Source: Mucilaginibacter sp. SJ (lineage in GTDB: Bacteria; Bacteroidota; Bacteroidia; Sphingobacteriales; Sphingobacteriaceae). From it: DNA of 64,000 nucleotides. A model generated the notes under the pieces. It saw nothing but the letters and a program-made list of their open reading frames with translations, was not told the origin of the DNA and did not search any database. This document shows, one piece after another, positions 53,793 through 62,457 of the stretch. The translations under genes were made by a program, and so were the position numbers. The first letter of the stretch is position 1; every line of letters begins with the position of its first letter. The stretch is from NCBI RefSeq assembly GCF_028993635.1, contig NZ_CP118631.1, positions 124,001-188,000 on the forward strand, in the 5' to 3' direction.

Positions 53793-54022
53793 AATTTTAC
53801 CTCTGCAAAACAATCTATCGGGTTAGTAGGATATTATTGACCTTTTACCTGGTTATAAGCCCCTTTTTACTATTTGCTGATGATCCGGGCGCGCCGTGTG
53901 ATGACAGCGACCCGCTGGATAATAATTGTCCGCTGGATAGCTGGATTATTTATATATTCATATTAGTTCTTATTCTCACAGCTGTCCGCCTGTACAAAAA
54001 GCAGCATGCCTTCGGTCGTTAA
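53789..54022 (+). CDS. Small membrane protein coupled to the giant T9SS cargo
   Basis: A 77-residue protein whose ATG overlaps the TGA of the giant gene (ATGA), so its translation is coupled. An N-terminal signal-like helix (RILLTFYLVISPFLLFA) is followed by an acidic, proline-containing loop with two Cys (DDPGAPCDDSDPLDNNCPLDS), a membrane helix (WIIYIFILVLILTAV) and a basic tail (RLYKKQHAFGR). The signal, acidic DPxxP loop, helix and Lys/Arg tail recall small Bacteroidota proteins with a DxPIDGG-type motif that follow T9SS genes, but the canonical Pro-Ile-Asp-Gly-Gly is missing. Function unknown; an accessory or anchor role for the cargo is inferred from coupling only. Confidence 0.75.
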   Translation: MKFYLCKTIYRVSRILLTFYLVISPFLLFADDPGAPCDDSDPLDNNCPLDSWIIYIFILVLILTAVRLYKKQHAFGR

Positions 54023-54097
54023 CGCACGGGGATACTGAGCAGGCCATAAAATGTCGGGGAATAAAGACATTATATAAACATTTAGACAACATATCAA

Positions 54098-56083
54098 ATG
54101 TTCGGCTTGGCAACGATTCGCAAACTTCGTTTATATACGCTGTGTATTATTATGCATGGCGTCCTGGTTTGCCTTGGAGATATAATTATCAGTACTTCTG
54201 CATGCCGTGCCCAAACCAGTAGCATAAATGTGCAGCTTAAAAATCTTGATAAAGCAAAACATGATACTGATAAAGTAAAGATTTATTACTCTATTTCAAG
54301 GTTGTATTGGAACAGGAATGCCGACAGTGCGCTGCTGATGGCACAAAAATCCCTTGATCTTGCAAAAAAAATCCATTATGAAAAAGGTATTGCACTGGGG
54401 TACCTGGCGGAAGGGGTTGCTCTCGGATATAAAGGTAACTGGCCCGGAGCCCTTAACAGCCATCTGCAGTGCCTGCGCATAAGTGAAAAGCTGGGCATGG
54501 AAGGATTATCAGGAAATGAATATAATAATATTGCCGGCCTGTATACCTCAATGGAAGATTATTCAAAAGCGCTTTATTACAGTCAGAAGGCTTATAAGAT
54601 AGCTATGAAGCAAAACGACCCCGCGCATGAAGGAACGTTTAGCCCGTTGGTGAACATTGGCGAGATATTTAAGAAAAAAGGATTGCCAGACTCGGCAATT
54701 GCTTATAACTTAAAGGCTTTGGTTATAGCAAAAAAGGTAAAGGACCCGGTTTTTACTGCCGCCGCAATGTACAATATTGCCGAAAATTATATTACGAAGA
54801 AAGAATACCGGCTTGCCGAGGGCTATTTAAATAAAGCGCTTGATATTGCGCAAAAAGCAGGCGACGACGAAGATGTAGCTTACTGCCATACCGGGCTGGC
54901 GCTTACATCTTATTATACAGGTAAATACAATTCAAGTATGCTGTATGCACAAAAAGGGCTTGACGAAAGCAGGAGATCAGGCATTGTTGAACTTATTCAA
55001 ACCGCCTATAACGTATTATACTTAACTCATCAAAAAATGGGTAATTACGAGCAGGCCCTATATTACCGGAACCTTGAAGTTGCTTTAAATGATAGCTTGA
55101 AAACCGATCAAAGACTGAAAACTATCAGGAACATGCAATCTGCTTATGAGCTGGAAAAAAAGGAACGGCAAATTGACCTGTTAAATAAAAATAAAATTAT
55201 AGGTCAGAAAGAGCTGGAAAAAGTGAGTCTGAAGCGAGATATTTTAACTGCGGGCACCATACTTTTATTATTGCTCGCATTTATTCTGCTCAGAAATTAT
55301 ATGCAAAAAAGGAAGCTCAGCGAGCAGCTGGCTCTGCAAAATAAGAACATATCTGAGCAAAATCTTCACCTCGAAGAACTTGTGCACGTAAAGGACCGCC
55401 TGTTTTCAATTATCGGACACGATTTAAGGGGACCGATCCATACCATCAGTCATATGATGGATATAGTAAAGGAAAAAAGCCTGTCGGAAGAAGAAAGCGA
55501 TTATTGGATTGAAAAAATAGATGAGACCCTGATAATAACCTCCAGCTTAGTGGAAAACCTGCTATACTGGGCAAAAAGTCAGTTGGACGGAATCCAGCCC
55601 AATCCTGCCGGTTTTGATGTGCGAAAGTTAATTGATCAAAATGTTATGCTGCTGAAACAGCGGGCCGCTGAAAAGAAAGTGGTAGTAACAAGTGAGGAGA
55701 TAGCTGAGCCCGTGATGGTATTTGGAGACGAAACCATGATTGATATTGTGATCAGGAACTTATTGGAGAATGCTGTAAAGTTTTCAAAAGCGGGTGATCA
55801 TGTTACCGTAACCGCGGAAAAAAGTGAGACCTTTGCGATACTGAAGATCCGGGACAACGGGAAAGGTATCCCTGAAGAAGCTCAATCAAAAATATTTAAC
55901 AAATATACCTCATATACCACTTTTGGCACAGCCAGTGAAAAGGGAAGCGGACTTGGGCTGTTATTATGTAAAGAGCTTGTAGAAAGAAACAATGGCACCA
56001 TATGGTTTGAAAGTAAGGCCGGGATCGGAAGCACGTTCTATTTTACTGTGCCAATAGAAAACGAAGAGTTGGTTGCTGTTTAA
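54098..56083 (+). CDS. TPR sensor histidine kinase
   Basis: A 661-residue kinase. It has a signal peptide or N-terminal helix (residues 1-38), periplasmic TPR repeats (~45-340, NNIAGLYTSMEDYSKALYYSQK, TAAAMYNIAENYITKKEYRLAE), a coiled coil, a membrane helix (DILTAGTILLLLLAFILL), HisKA (FSIIGHDLRGPIHTISHMMD) and HATPase (NLLENAVKFSKAG, DNGKGIPEEAQSKIF, GSGLGLLLCKELV). It lies 75 bases after the small coupled membrane protein and 120 bases before a lone receiver gene, its probable partner. Confidence 0.93.
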   Translation: MFGLATIRKLRLYTLCIIMHGVLVCLGDIIISTSACRAQTSSINVQLKNLDKAKHDTDKVKIYYSISRLYWNRNADSALLMAQKSLDLAKKIHYEKGIALGYLAEGVALGYKGNWPGALNSHLQCLRISEKLGMEGLSGNEYNNIAGLYTSMEDYSKALYYSQKAYKIAMKQNDPAHEGTFSPLVNIGEIFKKKGLPDSAIAYNLKALVIAKKVKDPVFTAAAMYNIAENYITKKEYRLAEGYLNKALDIAQKAGDDEDVAYCHTGLALTSYYTGKYNSSMLYAQKGLDESRRSGIVELIQTAYNVLYLTHQKMGNYEQALYYRNLEVALNDSLKTDQRLKTIRNMQSAYELEKKERQIDLLNKNKIIGQKELEKVSLKRDILTAGTILLLLLAFILLRNYMQKRKLSEQLALQNKNISEQNLHLEELVHVKDRLFSIIGHDLRGPIHTISHMMDIVKEKSLSEEESDYWIEKIDETLIITSSLVENLLYWAKSQLDGIQPNPAGFDVRKLIDQNVMLLKQRAAEKKVVVTSEEIAEPVMVFGDETMIDIVIRNLLENAVKFSKAGDHVTVTAEKSETFAILKIRDNGKGIPEEAQSKIFNKYTSYTTFGTASEKGSGLGLLLCKELVERNNGTIWFESKAGIGSTFYFTVPIENEELVAV

Positions 56084-56203
56084 AGGGGGCTTTAAACAGG
56101 TCGGAAGATGGGATGTCTCTTTATTTTTCAATAATCTTAAGATATCAGGGCATGATGTTTGTGTGAAAAGAGCTATGTTAAAACGTAGCTTTTAGAACTA
56201 TAA

Positions 56204-56578
56204 ATGATTGCCTCTTATCAGAAGAAAGTCCTGGTTGTTGATGATGATAAGGACATTCGTGAATTAATGCACCTGATCCTGGAAATGGAGGGATATGCGG
56301 TGACCGAACTGGATAATGGTCATGGCGTCCTTGAAGCTATACAGGCCTTACGACCGGATGTTGTGTTGCTGGATGTTATGCTGGGCGATATGGATGGCCG
56401 CGATATTTGTAAACATTTGAAGAATGACCCGGGTATGCAGGATATACCTATAATTATTGTTTCGGCAAGTCACGGGTTGCATACGATGCACGAGAAACAA
56501 TGCGGCGCCAATGATTACCTGGCCAAGCCTTTTGATGTGAATGAGCTCGTTAATCATGTGCGCCATTTTGCCGCCTGA
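56204..56578 (+). CDS. Single-domain response regulator (CheY-like)
   Basis: A 124-residue receiver domain with no output domain. The acidic pocket is DDD at residues 13-15, the phosphoacceptor Asp lies in VLLDVMLGDMDG near residue 56, and the conserved Lys is in LAKPFD near 109. It is very probably phosphorylated by the upstream TPR kinase, with the output passed through protein interaction. Its last 25 bases overlap the 3' end of the PrpD gene on the opposite strand, an overlap that depends on a poly-A tract in that gene. Confidence 0.92.
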   Translation: MIASYQKKVLVVDDDKDIRELMHLILEMEGYAVTELDNGHGVLEAIQALRPDVVLLDVMLGDMDGRDICKHLKNDPGMQDIPIIIVSASHGLHTMHEKQCGANDYLAKPFDVNELVNHVRHFAA

Positions 56579-58059
56579 CGGGAGTCAGGCCGTAAATCTC
56601 CGGCAGGGCCATGACCCTGCAGTTGCCATGGCGGCTTAAATATTTTTTTTTTTATAGCTGCCAGCAGGTTAATTAAGGTTGAAATTTCGGGAAGATTTTC
56701 GAGGTTACGAACGGTGCCGATCAGTTGCTCCTGCATCTCTGCGGAAACAATATTGTTGCTCAGCCGCCGAAATTTTTCAATCGTATCATCCCATGTAAAC
56801 GGACGGGTAAAAAAGCCATGGTAATCTTCCTGTTCCCTGGTTAAGGTTTGGCCGTTTTTCAGGCCGATCTCCACCTTGGTTTTCATTTTATTAGGATAAG
56901 CAACGGTATAAGGATCAAGGATACCGGCAACTATCAGCGGTTGATGCAGCGGGAAACCCGTACTTACTTTCACTTTCTTTAGCAATCGCTGTACATCGTT
57001 ATTTTTAATTCTTTCCGGCTCATATTGTTCGGGATAAACTTCGCCATCGAGCAGGAGCACTGCGGCAGCATAAAATAAACTGTGATCAGCCTGTTCCTTC
57101 GTTTCCACAATTTGCCGGTTGCCGTAAGCACCGGATCCTATAATGTGATATGCAGTTAAAAAGGTGGTCAGCTCAACGTTTTCAATCTCTTCCGGATTAA
57201 CCTGCTGTTGTTTGCGCAGCTCGTCAAGGGCTTCCAGTGTGGCCTGTGCATGTACTTCTACATTATATTTCTTCAATACGCAGCGTGGTAGCAGTTCAAA
57301 GGTCTCACTATCCCAATCATAATCCAGCTTCATGCCAAACACATCATCAAAGCCCTTGGGGCCTTCAAAAATGGCCACCGGGCCGGTCATCCCTTCCCGG
57401 GCCAGGAAACAGATGTTAACGCAGTTCAGCGCATCCAGGGAAGATGCAAACCCCTTCCACTCATAGGTATATGATGCCCGGCTGCTTACCATCGGGCTTA
57501 TTGAAGTGCCGGTAATGCCCAGTGCATGAGCTGTTTGTTCTTCAGTTAGGTTTAACAGGCGGGCAATTCCGGCTGTCATCGAGTAGCCTAAAAGCAAGGT
57601 ATGGTCGATACCTTCTTTCATGACCGGGATTTCCAGTACGAGGCGGCATTCTATCTGGTAAGCCACGGCCATGGCAGCAAGGAAATCCTTACCTGATATC
57701 GGCCCAAACTGCGCTACTGCCAGCAGCGGGCCTATATTATCACTGGGATGGCAGGTAGCTTCTTTGCCCATAAAATTATCCATAAAATCCGGGTAACGGA
57801 TAAGCGCTGTATACAATTGTGCCGCCCGGTCATAGGGTAAGTTTTCAATAAGCGGCACTTTGCATTTGCCGCCTTCGCCCATAACCTGCAATTGCCTCAA
57901 TAATTTTTGGATGGCAGGTTTGTTACCAGCGTGGATCAGCGAGCCCAAAGCGTCAAGCAGATGGCGTTTCAGTTGTTCGACGGAGGCTTCACCGATGTCG
58001 TCATAGCGGGCATTAAGCGCGAAACGGGCGATCTTGAAATTCTGCAGCTCTTTTTCCAT
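56554..58059 (-). CDS. MmgE/PrpD-family protein
   Basis: A 501-residue protein of the 2-methylcitrate/iminodisuccinate-type dehydratase or epimerase family. The N-terminal helical domain has DDIGEASVEQLKRHLLDALGSLIHA and CHPSDNIGPLLAVAQFGP; the C-terminal alpha/beta domain has NVEVHAQATLEALDEL and VEIGLKNGQTLTREQEDYHG. No prpB or prpC genes are near, so methylcitrate cycling is doubtful. After NLLAAIKKK an 11-A tract (T11 at 56643-56653) is read. The following 27 codons overlap the response regulator. One more A would give an immediate stop (IKKKNI then TAA), so the annotated tail is suspect. Confidence 0.85.
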   Translation of the reverse strand: MEKELQNFKIARFALNARYDDIGEASVEQLKRHLLDALGSLIHAGNKPAIQKLLRQLQVMGEGGKCKVPLIENLPYDRAAQLYTALIRYPDFMDNFMGKEATCHPSDNIGPLLAVAQFGPISGKDFLAAMAVAYQIECRLVLEIPVMKEGIDHTLLLGYSMTAGIARLLNLTEEQTAHALGITGTSISPMVSSRASYTYEWKGFASSLDALNCVNICFLAREGMTGPVAIFEGPKGFDDVFGMKLDYDWDSETFELLPRCVLKKYNVEVHAQATLEALDELRKQQQVNPEEIENVELTTFLTAYHIIGSGAYGNRQIVETKEQADHSLFYAAAVLLLDGEVYPEQYEPERIKNNDVQRLLKKVKVSTGFPLHQPLIVAGILDPYTVAYPNKMKTKVEIGLKNGQTLTREQEDYHGFFTRPFTWDDTIEKFRRLSNNIVSAEMQEQLIGTVRNLENLPEISTLINLLAAIKKKIFKPPWQLQGHGPAGDLRPDSRQAAKWRT

Positions 58060-58069
58060 GATCTGCCTG

Positions 58070-58240
58070 TTAATTGCTGCGGCCGCGAAACAATGAGATA
58101 ACCCAGATGATGACCGCGATAACGACGATTACCGCGAAAATGCCCACGGCAGCACCGGCTTTAAAAATACCGACAACGGCATCACAACTGCTCAATAACA
58201 GGCAAAGGCTTAAGAATAGTGGTGTAATTAACTTTTTCAT
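58070..58240 (-). CDS. Tiny lipoprotein with one membrane helix (56 aa)
   Basis: A short gene below the usual length cut-off. It starts KKLITPLFLSLCLLLSSC, a textbook lipoprotein signal with lipobox LSSC, then DAVVGIFKAGAAVGIF and a strong membrane helix (VIVVIAVIIWVISLF) ending FRGRSN. Similar tiny lipoproteins occur in soil Bacteroidota, often near stress genes (recollection, unchecked). It lies 10 bases upstream of the PrpD start on the same strand, so the two are probably one transcript. Function unknown; an envelope stress role is a guess from relatives. Confidence 0.75.
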   Translation of the reverse strand: MKKLITPLFLSLCLLLSSCDAVVGIFKAGAAVGIFAVIVVIAVIIWVISLFRGRSN

Positions 58241-58347
58241 AGACTGATAGTTTTATAATTAAAACTTAAAACAGCAAGCGATGTTTTAATTATCATTTAA
58301 AAGATATTTTTTCAGCGATTTTTTTAATTGTTAACCGATTTAAACCT

Positions 58348-60546
58348 ATGAACGCATCACCCTGGTTTTGGAATACCAAAGCCGCCCTGCACTTGCCTGA
58401 CCTTATTCCGGTATATAAAACCACAGCAGGCAGCTATGATTTTAAAATATATGACCTTGGCGACAGCTGCTGGCTGGTGGCCGGATGGCCAACTGACAAT
58501 CAGATCGCTTTCCGGCTGGCTTATTCACCAAACGACCGGTTACAGATCGTACTAAAAGAAAGGAAAAACGATGTGCGGTTGAAGATTGGCTCGCAGTTGG
58601 GCGACTATGAAGTTATTTTGACGTTACCCACAGAAGACCGGCCCGTACTTCATCATACCACCAGGCTAACGCTGGCCTCCACCTTATTGTTCCCTTACTG
58701 GCCGCGCGACATTGTGCCGCTTGGTTCCGGGGGAGGTGAAAGCAGGGCCGAAGGAGAAATACATACCAGGCAGGTGGGTACACGTTCGGGACAGCTCTAT
58801 TTTAGCATGAACCGGCCAAAAGCTGGTTCAGTATTATACCTGCAAAACTTAACCGCGTTGGCCGGTTACAACCAGCAAACCGAAACCTCCGCGGCGGACA
58901 GTGTAGGCGGCGAATGGCCTGAAATTGGCTTTGCCCTGCCGCCAACTATTAAAAATAAACCGCTGGCAGCAGGTAAAAGCTATACTTTGAGTGATGCCTT
59001 TATTGTTTTTTCGGAAGAAGTGCCTGCTGATGAGGCGGCTATGGTTCGGCAATATCTCAACCTGCTGGCTGAAGTTTACCTGGCTTTACCCAAACCGGCA
59101 ACCAATTATACCCATTGGCCCGACATACTTGGCAAAGGGCTAAAGGACCTGATAGACAGCCCGGGCTGCTGGGTACAACTTGATGGTCATCATTATTTTA
59201 ACGCCTATGTATCAGACTATGTCACTCCTCCCGAAATCATGGTGCAACTGGCGGTACTGCTTCCTTTACTTGATTATGTGGAATGGAGCGGCGCGGAACT
59301 GGAAGTAATGAAAAAAGTTAAAGCCGGCTTGCCATCATTTTATAGTGAAAAATACGGCACCATAATGCGCTGGCACCCAAAAGCAGCCGATACGCTGGAA
59401 GGTGAGGAGGAGCAAAAACAACCACTGGTTATGGATTCCTGGTACCTGCACCATCCTTTGTTAAACCTGTCTCGCCTTGCGCTGAAGGGCGATAAGGTTG
59501 CCAGGAAGCTGTTTTTGGATTCTTTGGAATTTTCGATACGGGTGGCGCATCATTTTAAGTACAAATGGCCGGTTTTTTATAAAGTAGATACCCTTGAAAT
59601 AGTGAAAGCCGAAACGCAGCCAGGCAAAGGAGGTGAAAAGGATGTGCCGGGTTTATTTGCCCATGTCATGCTGCAGGCCTGGGAGCTTACGGGCGAAAAA
59701 CGGTATTTAACCGAAGCGGAAAAAGCTGCTATGCATTTGCGCGGACAGGGTTTCGACCTGTTTTACCAGGCCAACAATACAGCCTTTTCAGCTGGTGCAA
59801 TGCTGCGCTTATATAAAATCACCAAAAAAGAAATTTACCGCGAGCTTAGTTATCTGTGCCTGGCCGGTGTATTTAACAACGTGAAGCTTTGGGACTGTGA
59901 TTATGGCTATGGGAAAAACTTTCCGACATTTTTTGCATTGTTCCCGCTTAATGATGCTCCTTATACGGCAGTATACGAAGAGCAGGAAGTGTTCTGCGCG
60001 CTGCATGACTACCTCCGCCACGCCCAAGATATTGAGATTTTACCATCAGTACGCCTCCTGATAACCGAATATGTCCGTTACCTTGTAGACCGTGCCGCTT
60101 ATTATTACCCAACAATGCTTCCAAAAGAAATGCTCCAGGAAAAGCCCAAGATAGGCGAGGTTGATCCGAACCTGTGGATCGCGCTTGAGGATTTACACGA
60201 TGGCTGGGAAAAATCAGGGCAGGTAGGCCAGGAAGTATATGGGGCAGGCAACGCTTTCGGGATCCTGCCGCGCCACTATATCCGAATACCCGATCAGCCT
60301 TTCATGATCTTCACTGATTACCCTGTTTACCGCTTTGCCGCCAGGAAGCAAGATTATCTTCATGTCCGCATGGCGGGCGATAATCGCATCGACTGCCGCC
60401 TGATGGTGGTTAAGAGCGGTCATGGTAAATTACCAGGGGTAGAAGTGCGTGTTAATCAGAAGCCTATCGACGGAAAAAAAATTAAAGGCGGCCACTTTGA
60501 ATATTTAATACCCGGCAATGCCGAAATCACTATTAGCTGGAAATAA
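58348..60546 (+). CDS. Cytoplasmic protein of unknown function, probable alpha/alpha-barrel enzyme
   Basis: A 732-residue protein I do not recognise, without a signal peptide. The N-terminal ~230 residues look beta-rich (KIYDLGDSCWLVAGW, GSGGGESRAEGEIHTRQVGTRSG), like a carbohydrate-binding beta-sandwich. Residues ~245-640 are helical with aromatic and acidic patches (PGCWVQLDGHHYFNAYVSDY, KDVPGLFAHVMLQAWELTGEKRYLTEAEKAA, WDCDYGYGKNFPTFFALFP), as in (alpha/alpha)6 glycosidases and lyases. A short beta domain closes it. Candidate acid residues are many and none can be assigned. It is followed after one base by the iron permease-like gene and begins a six-gene plus-strand run. It shares the cluster with GH130, hinting at sugar metabolism. 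Confidence 0.75.
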   Translation: MNASPWFWNTKAALHLPDLIPVYKTTAGSYDFKIYDLGDSCWLVAGWPTDNQIAFRLAYSPNDRLQIVLKERKNDVRLKIGSQLGDYEVILTLPTEDRPVLHHTTRLTLASTLLFPYWPRDIVPLGSGGGESRAEGEIHTRQVGTRSGQLYFSMNRPKAGSVLYLQNLTALAGYNQQTETSAADSVGGEWPEIGFALPPTIKNKPLAAGKSYTLSDAFIVFSEEVPADEAAMVRQYLNLLAEVYLALPKPATNYTHWPDILGKGLKDLIDSPGCWVQLDGHHYFNAYVSDYVTPPEIMVQLAVLLPLLDYVEWSGAELEVMKKVKAGLPSFYSEKYGTIMRWHPKAADTLEGEEEQKQPLVMDSWYLHHPLLNLSRLALKGDKVARKLFLDSLEFSIRVAHHFKYKWPVFYKVDTLEIVKAETQPGKGGEKDVPGLFAHVMLQAWELTGEKRYLTEAEKAAMHLRGQGFDLFYQANNTAFSAGAMLRLYKITKKEIYRELSYLCLAGVFNNVKLWDCDYGYGKNFPTFFALFPLNDAPYTAVYEEQEVFCALHDYLRHAQDIEILPSVRLLITEYVRYLVDRAAYYYPTMLPKEMLQEKPKIGEVDPNLWIALEDLHDGWEKSGQVGQEVYGAGNAFGILPRHYIRIPDQPFMIFTDYPVYRFAARKQDYLHVRMAGDNRIDCRLMVVKSGHGKLPGVEVRVNQKPIDGKKIKGGHFEYLIPGNAEITISWK

Positions 60547-60547
60547 C

Positions 60548-61015
60548 ATGAAAAAGAAAATCAATTACTTTGAGCGGTTCTCTAACTGGGCCACCGCAGC
60601 AACGGGCAGTTCGGCCGCTTTTATTATAGCTGCGTCCACCATAGTGCTATGGGCTGTTACCGGGCCGGTATTTCACTACTCGGAAACCTGGCAGCTTATT
60701 ATCAATACCGGCACAACCATCGTTACTTTTTTAATGGTTTTCCTTATCCAGAAGGCGCAGAACAAGGATTCTAAAGCTGTCCATTTAAAACTGAATGAAT
60801 TGCTGGCCTCTCATGAAGGTACCAGTAACAGGATGGTTAATATTGAGGACCTGAGTGAAGAGGAGCTGGATCACCTGTACAAATTTTACATCCGTTTGTC
60901 CGAACTGGCACAAAAAGAAAGTGACCTTACCAAAACACATTCTATTGATGCCGCGCGGGTAAATCAACAAAATAAATCAAAACGTTATACCAGGAATAAT
61001 AAGAATTCAGGGTAA
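60548..61015 (+). CDS. Low-affinity iron permease-like membrane protein
   Basis: A 155-residue protein of the Iron_permease (PF04120-like) family. Two membrane helices (GSSAAFIIAASTIVLWAVTGP and TWQLIINTGTTIVTFLMVFLIQ) are followed by the family motif KAQNKDSKAVHLKLNELL and a charged cytoplasmic tail (EDLSEEELDHLYKFYIRLSEL). The bacterial members are named after the yeast Fet4 transporter, but transport has rarely been tested. The ATG at 60548 lies one base after the upstream stop; an earlier frame start inside that gene is rejected. Confidence 0.85.
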   Translation: MKKKINYFERFSNWATAATGSSAAFIIAASTIVLWAVTGPVFHYSETWQLIINTGTTIVTFLMVFLIQKAQNKDSKAVHLKLNELLASHEGTSNRMVNIEDLSEEELDHLYKFYIRLSELAQKESDLTKTHSIDAARVNQQNKSKRYTRNNKNSG

Positions 61016-61019
61016 CCTA

Positions 61020-61181
61020 ATGCCTGGAACCGGCTCATCAATTATTGAGATTATGATAAGCAAAATAAGATTTTTGATCATCATCGGGTTTGTTGCAGCG
61101 GGCATTTGGCTGGTGGTAAGGCATCGTTCGGCCCAAAACGTCAAACCCGGAGTTGTCTGCAGCGGGCTTTTAAAAAATTGA
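61020..61181 (+). CDS. Small membrane peptide (53 aa)
   Basis: A gene below the usual length cut-off. Its ATG is four bases after the iron permease stop and its TGA three bases before the DUF421 ATG, so it fits exactly into the operon. It encodes a short N-terminal stretch, a membrane helix (FLIIIGFVAAGIWLVV) and a basic tail (RHRSAQNVKPG). An alternative start at 61053 would give 42 residues. No family recognised. Tight packing is the main support. Confidence 0.6.
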   Translation: MPGTGSSIIEIMISKIRFLIIIGFVAAGIWLVVRHRSAQNVKPGVVCSGLLKN

Positions 61182-61184
61182 GTT

Positions 61185-61673
61185 ATGGAAAAGTTATTGA
61201 TCACCGTTTTTGGAGAGGGGAAGGACCTGAATGCGCTGCAAATGAGCAGCCGCGGCGTTGTTATCTTTTTTATCGCGCTTATACTGATCCGCATTTCGGG
61301 GCGCCGGTCTTTTGGGTTGCGTACCCCGTTGGATAATATCGTCAGTATTTCGCTTGGGGCTGTTATGAGCAGGGCGGTGGTTGGCGCCTCGGCTTTTGTG
61401 CCGGTTATTGTTTGCTGCTTTGTGATCGTTCTGCTACACCGGCTGCTGGGCTGGCTTATTGCACGTAACAGTCCTTTAGTTAGTTGGGTAGAAGGGGAGA
61501 AGATCCCGCTTTTTCGTGGCGGCCGGTTTGATGAAGACCGGATGAAACGGGCACTGGTTTGCCGTGAAGATGTGATGCAGGGTGTACGCAAATCTGCACT
61601 TACTGAAGATTTAGAAAAGATAGACAAGGTGTATATGGAACGGAATGGCGATATCAGCGCCATTAAAAAATGA
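61185..61673 (+). CDS. DUF421 (YetF-like) membrane protein
   Basis: A 162-residue protein. Three membrane helices span residues ~20-95 and a cytoplasmic domain with the family pattern follows (RISGRRSFGLRTPLDNIVSISLGAVMSRAVVG, then CREDVMQGVRKSALTEDLEKIDKVYMERNG). DUF421 proteins are widespread in stress-related contexts; their biochemical role is not established. It sits inside a tight operon: three bases after the 53-residue peptide and overlapping the DUF72 start by four bases. Confidence 0.9.
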   Translation: MEKLLITVFGEGKDLNALQMSSRGVVIFFIALILIRISGRRSFGLRTPLDNIVSISLGAVMSRAVVGASAFVPVIVCCFVIVLLHRLLGWLIARNSPLVSWVEGEKIPLFRGGRFDEDRMKRALVCREDVMQGVRKSALTEDLEKIDKVYMERNGDISAIKK

Positions 61674-62404
61674 TATGTATGGATTGGCATATAGGATGTT
61701 CAGGGTTTTACTATCGTCACTGGAAAAATACTTTTTACCCGGAAGGGTTGGCGCAAAAACGCTGGTTTGAGTTTTACGCCGGGCAATTCCGTACCCTGGA
61801 ATTAAATGTGACCTTTTACCGTTTTCCGCAATTATCCATGCTGCGTACCTGGTATGAAAAAGCGCCGGCTGAGTTTCGCTTCGCGGTGAAAGCCCCCAAG
61901 GCTATTACCCATTTTAAGCAGTTTCACGGAACCGTGGATATGATCACGAGTTTTTATGATACCATTCGCGATGGTTTACAGGAAAAGTTAGGGCCTGTAT
62001 TGTTCCAGTTCCCGCCGCGTTTTCATTATGATGAAGAACGTTTGGCACGCGTGTTGGCGCAATTGGATCCCAACTTTAGTAATGTATTGGAATTCAGGCA
62101 TCCGGGCTGGTGGCAGGAAGATGTTTATTCACGGCTTAGGGAGCGTGGTGTTTCTTTTTGCGGTATGAGCCATCCCGAACTGCCGGATGAGCCTGTTGTA
62201 ACCGGCCCTGTGGTGTATTATCGTTTTCACGGTGTTCCGGATTTATACCGCTCATCTTATAGTGATGCTCAATTACGGAAATTTGCCGATGAGATTAATT
62301 CAAAACCGGAAGTCCGGGAAGCATGGTGTTATTTTAACAATGACGCGGCAGTGGCAGCTATTCCCAACGCAAAGTCCCTGCTGCAATTTTCGGTTAAGCA
62401 CTAA
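61670..62404 (+). CDS. DUF72 (YecE-like) protein
   Basis: A 244-residue TIM-barrel-like protein of the DUF72 family. The opening HIGCSGFYYRHWKNTFYPEGL, NVTFYRFP, FRFAVKAPKAITHF, LGPVLFQFPPRF and YYRFHGV segments are the conserved family blocks; the Glu/His/Arg positions in EFRHPGWW suggest an active site. The function is unknown in general, with some links to nucleic-acid or iron-sulfur chemistry proposed. It is the last gene of the plus-strand run, followed by a bidirectional hairpin terminator. Confidence 0.92.
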   Translation: MICMDWHIGCSGFYYRHWKNTFYPEGLAQKRWFEFYAGQFRTLELNVTFYRFPQLSMLRTWYEKAPAEFRFAVKAPKAITHFKQFHGTVDMITSFYDTIRDGLQEKLGPVLFQFPPRFHYDEERLARVLAQLDPNFSNVLEFRHPGWWQEDVYSRLRERGVSFCGMSHPELPDEPVVTGPVVYYRFHGVPDLYRSSYSDAQLRKFADEINSKPEVREAWCYFNNDAAVAAIPNAKSLLQFSVKH

Positions 62405-62421
62405 AATAAAAGGTTAATAAA

Positions 62422-62443
62422 TAGGGCGGCGAAAGCCGCCCTA
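62422..62443. terminator. Bidirectional terminator
   Basis: Perfect nine-base stem TAGGGCGGC / GCCGCCCTA with a GAAA tetraloop between the converging DUF72 and CinA-YciE stops. T-rich sequence follows on the plus side (GTTTGTTTTA). Confidence 0.8.
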
Positions 62444-62457
62444 ACAATCGGTTTGTT

